Shown: positions 62,773-64,000 of the stretch, piece after piece
How the letters are laid out: the number at the start of each line of letters is the position of its first letter
Position numbering within the stretch: position 1 is the first letter of the stretch
Assembly: GCF_030345705.1 (NCBI RefSeq)
Contig: NZ_JAUASW010000001.1
Location: 868,001 to 932,000, forward strand
Origin: Pelomonas sp. SE-A7
GTDB lineage: Bacteria; Pseudomonadota; Gammaproteobacteria; Burkholderiales; Burkholderiaceae_C
Direction: 5' to 3'
Length of the DNA stretch: 64,000 nucleotides
Position numbers and translations under genes: made by a program
The notes under the pieces: generated by a model
What the model was told of the DNA's origin: nothing
What the model saw: the letters and a program-made list of their open reading frames with translations, nothing else
Databases searched by the model: none

Positions 62773-63807
62773 ATGCCCTCCTCCCCCACCCCCAAGTCCC
62801 TGCGCCGCCTTCTCGACCTGCTGTCGGCCCTGCCGGTCAGCGCTCAGGCCACGGTGGCGGAGCTGCGCCAGGCCTTGGGTGAGCGGGGCAATGCGGTTGA
62901 GCCCCGCACCGTCCAGCGCGACCTTCGCTTGCTGCAGCGGCATTTCGAGATCGAATGCGACGAAGGCAGCAAGCCGCATGGCTGGCGCTGGCGCTCGATG
63001 GCGGCCCGGCAGGCCGTGGCCGGCATGTCCACGCCCGAGGCGCTGAGCCTGGTGCTGGTGGCCCGGCATCTGCGGGCTGCGCTGCCGGCCAGCTGGAGTC
63101 CGCGGCTGCAGGAGCTGTTCGCCCAGGCCCAGCAGGTGCTGGACCGGCAGGGGCCGCGAGCCGGCGCGAGGCGTTGGGCCGACAAGCTGCAGGTGGTGCC
63201 GCCCGGACTGGCCCTCAAGCCGCCGGCCCTGCCCACTGAAGACCTGCTGGCCGAAGTGGCCGAGGCCCTGATGCAGGACCGGCAGCTGGACCTGCGCTAT
63301 CGCAAGGGCTCGGCGAGCCAGGCCGCCCACTACCGGCTCCATCCGCTGGGCTTGCTGCTGCGCGGCCATGCGCTTTACCTGGTCGCCCTGAGCGACTCCG
63401 CGCGGCACGAGGTGCCGCGCCTGTTTGCCCTGCACCGCGTGCAGGCTGCTTCCATGCGGCCCGAGCCGGTGGCGATTCCCGAGGGCCTGAGCCTGGCGCA
63501 AGCCATGGCGGACGGGCGCGGCCAGTTCGGCGCAATGGCTTCCAACCAGGCGCTGGACCTGAAGCTGGCCTGCAGCGCCTCGCTGGCGGCCGTGCTGGAC
63601 GAGGCGCCGCTGGACGAATCCCAGCAACTGACGCCAATGGCCGATGGCCGGGTGCTGCTGCAGGTGCGCTTGAAACCCAGCTGGGAGTTGCGCTGGTGGC
63701 TGCTCGGTCATATCGACGAGATCGAGCTGCTCGCGCCGACCGAGCTCAGGGACGAGATCCGTCAGACGCTGGAGACCGCACTCCAGCGGCACGGCAAATC
63801 GGGCTGA
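62773..63807 (+). CDS. WYL-domain transcriptional regulator
   Basis: 344 residues. A winged helix occupies about 8-75 (LLDLLSALPVSAQATVAELRQAL, PRTVQRDLRLLQRHFEIECDEG). The WYL domain is centred on HYRLHPLGLLLRGHALYLVAL, with ALYL at the usual WYL position, followed by RLFALHRVQAA, and a C-terminal WCX part. WYL regulators sense nucleic acid or nucleotides and often control defence genes. It follows the nuclease gene closely and precedes the HAD-fold gene. Confidence 0.92.
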   Translation: MPSSPTPKSLRRLLDLLSALPVSAQATVAELRQALGERGNAVEPRTVQRDLRLLQRHFEIECDEGSKPHGWRWRSMAARQAVAGMSTPEALSLVLVARHLRAALPASWSPRLQELFAQAQQVLDRQGPRAGARRWADKLQVVPPGLALKPPALPTEDLLAEVAEALMQDRQLDLRYRKGSASQAAHYRLHPLGLLLRGHALYLVALSDSARHEVPRLFALHRVQAASMRPEPVAIPEGLSLAQAMADGRGQFGAMASNQALDLKLACSASLAAVLDEAPLDESQQLTPMADGRVLLQVRLKPSWELRWWLLGHIDEIELLAPTELRDEIRQTLETALQRHGKSG

Positions 63808-63861
63808 GCCACGAGCGGCTGCTGCGACCCATTCGGTCGCAAGCGCCTCGATGCTGGGGCG

Positions 63862-64000
63862 ATGAATCCCCTGCCCCAAGTCCGCTGGCCCGTCGTCGGC
63901 CCCCGCTTGTCCGCAGCCAGCCATGCGCCCCTGCTGTTCCTGGACTTCGATGGCGTGCTGCATCCCAACGGCGCGGCGCCCGCGGTCTGGTTCAAGCAAG
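63862..64000 (+). CDS. HAD-fold protein, N-terminal part only
   Basis: The window ends after 46 residues. The visible part carries LLFLDFDGVLHPNGA, the HAD motif I with the nucleophilic aspartate pair, in the form typical of the HAD domain found in Swiss-army-knife RNA repair proteins. The ATG follows the WYL stop by 54 bases; an ATG at 63851 stops after four codons. Substrate unknown. Confidence 0.72.
   Translation, partial: MNPLPQVRWPVVGPRLSAASHAPLLFLDFDGVLHPNGAAPAVWFKQ

Noticed and set aside
1..64000. tRNA, rRNA, CRISPR array, insertion sequence or integrase
   Set aside because: None was seen on either strand by reading; a covariance or IS search was not possible.

Overview
The window is high-G+C DNA, apart from one clearly AT-richer gene near the right end. 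It looks like the chromosome of a plant-polysaccharide-degrading betaproteobacterium of the Burkholderiales, most likely the Roseateles/Mitsuaria/Pelomonas group. That placement is an inference from protein style and from the combination of TonB receptors, PEP-CTERM protein and LytTR signalling; no rRNA marker is present.

Region 1 (1-16.3 kb, minus strand) is a xyloglucan/xylose locus. In transcription order it holds a ROK regulator, xylulokinase, xylose isomerase, a TonB-dependent receptor, a GH35 beta-galactosidase, a GH74 xyloglucanase, a GH95 fucosidase, an SGNH esterase, a GH1 beta-glucosidase and a LacI regulator cut by the window edge. Most junctions are ATGA overlaps. The encoded logic is: cut the backbone, import oligosaccharides through the receptor, strip fucose, acetyl and galactose, split the glucan, and feed released xylose into XylA/XylB. 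No GH31 alpha-xylosidase is visible.

Region 2 (16.4-36.5 kb) is mixed. It has a flavin halogenase divergent from the xylose regulator, a PAS protein, LysR plus a lactate-dehydrogenase-like flavoenzyme, galM, a secreted lectin-fold protein, a GGDEF-EAL protein coupled to a membrane protein, a DhuI-like uronate isomerase, a TMEM175-like channel, a zinc carboxypeptidase, a GHL10-type secreted glycosidase, a PEP-CTERM protein, a MauG/FixH-like pair, a 53-residue cysteine-rich protein and a LytS/LytTR two-component pair.

Region 3 (36.6-50.4 kb) is a rhamnogalacturonan-I locus. A GH51 arabinofuranosidase is divergent from an operon encoding a GH43-GH35 fusion, a GH105 unsaturated rhamnogalacturonyl hydrolase, a GPH-family symporter, a PL26-like exo-lyase, an RG acetylesterase-like protein and a serine esterase. 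The DhuI-like isomerase at 25.6 kb would process the unsaturated uronate that GH105 releases.

Region 4 (50.4-57.3 kb) carries an arsenic operon (arsR-arsI-arsC-aqpS). Upstream is a probable operon led by DUF2938 and a flavodoxin, driven by a MerR-type promoter with a 19-bp spacer.

Region 5 (57.3-64 kb) holds a DUF2779 double-nuclease protein, an unknown 586-residue protein, an AT-richer PD-(D/E)XK nuclease, a WYL regulator and the start of an HAD-fold protein. It resembles a small defence or accessory island, though that is not proven.
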